Origin: Cruorifilaria tuberocauda
Lineage: Eukaryota > Nematoda > Chromadorea > Rhabditida > Onchocercidae
DNA: 14,893 nt
Direction of reading: 5' to 3'
Assembly (NCBI GenBank): GCA_013365365.1
Contig: JABVXU010000924.1
Coordinates: 1-14,893, forward strand
Position numbers and translations under genes: made by a program. Under the pieces are notes generated by a model that did no database searches, was not told where the DNA came from, and saw only the letters and a list, made by a program, of their open reading frames with translations. Below are positions 14,660 through 14,893 of this stretch, in pieces (the stretch's first letter is position 1; every line of letters begins with the position of its first letter).

Positions 14660-14893
14660 GAAATAAGAGTGTGAAAATTGAGAAAACAAAAGGTAAAAAG
14701 AAATAATTGATGAAAGTATTCCTTCGATTTTCTTACTTATTTGATTTTTTACTTACTAATTATTTCTTACTTACCTATTCTTACTTATAGAAAAAATAAA
14801 CATAAATAAGCAAAAGTAAATAAACAAAAAATAAATATAAATAAAAATGATTGTAAACAATAAATATAAATAAAAAATGAATATAAAAAATGT
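14660..14893. other. A+T-rich intron sequence, no exon recognised
   Basis: Low-complexity TTACTTA/TTACTTATT and, after 14790, AAATAAA-type repeats. Several donor-like GTAAGT strings exist on the minus strand (14735-14785) but none follows a coding-like frame. This is probably an intron of the glycine/proline-rich gene. Confidence 0.5.

Overview
The window looks like nuclear DNA of a nematode, most likely a filarial-type (spirurid) worm. That placement is an inference from several things: very high A+T content; short exons between TTTCAG-type acceptors and GTAAGT-type donors; introns of about 50-500 bases; abundant TGATAA/TTATCA words; degenerate minisatellites; and a small C2H2 zinc-finger gene. 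There are no bacterial operons, ribosome binding sites or long uninterrupted ORFs. No rRNA, tRNA or CRISPR array was recognised.

Left part (1-2.5 kb): a minus-strand gene that continues off the left edge. One internal exon (342-448) accepts phase 1. Two upstream exons that each carry their own ATG (939-1050 and 2363-2472) both end in phase 1, so they fit as alternative first exons. A decayed second copy of the 939-1050 exon lies at 1288-1458. A foldback element of about 297 bp (473-769) sits in the intron. A 17-bp minisatellite rich in GATA sites occupies 1-131.

Middle (2.5-11.6 kb): mostly A+T-rich DNA made of old tandem duplications (2485-2825, 5371-5627, 6150-6985, 7500-8060, 11073-11240). 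A few exon-like islands stand out. One is a possible three-exon minus-strand gene end at 6952-7297, whose middle exon runs into a (TC)n microsatellite. Another is a plus-strand phase-0 exon at 8386-8472. A third is a plus-strand exon at 10330-10434 that resembles the lead-in of the zinc-finger exon but stops early. Single unconfirmed open frames lie at 2675-2845, 4722-5000 and 9594-9728.

Right part (11.6-14.9 kb): the best-supported gene is a plus-strand C2H2 zinc-finger exon (11656-12261). It has four intact fingers, one degenerate finger and the trace of a collapsed one. Its downstream flank holds a perfect 13-bp inverted repeat, two AATAAA signals, a 31-bp direct repeat and a pre-miRNA-like hairpin. 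After these come a tandemly duplicated minus-strand exon (13506-13825) and the last two exons of a minus-strand glycine/proline-rich protein (14329-14657) whose body lies beyond the right edge.

A recurring theme is local duplication of short exons, with one copy decaying by frameshift or by loss of its start codon or splice donor. No exon model here has transcript support, so confidence values are moderate except for the zinc-finger exon.
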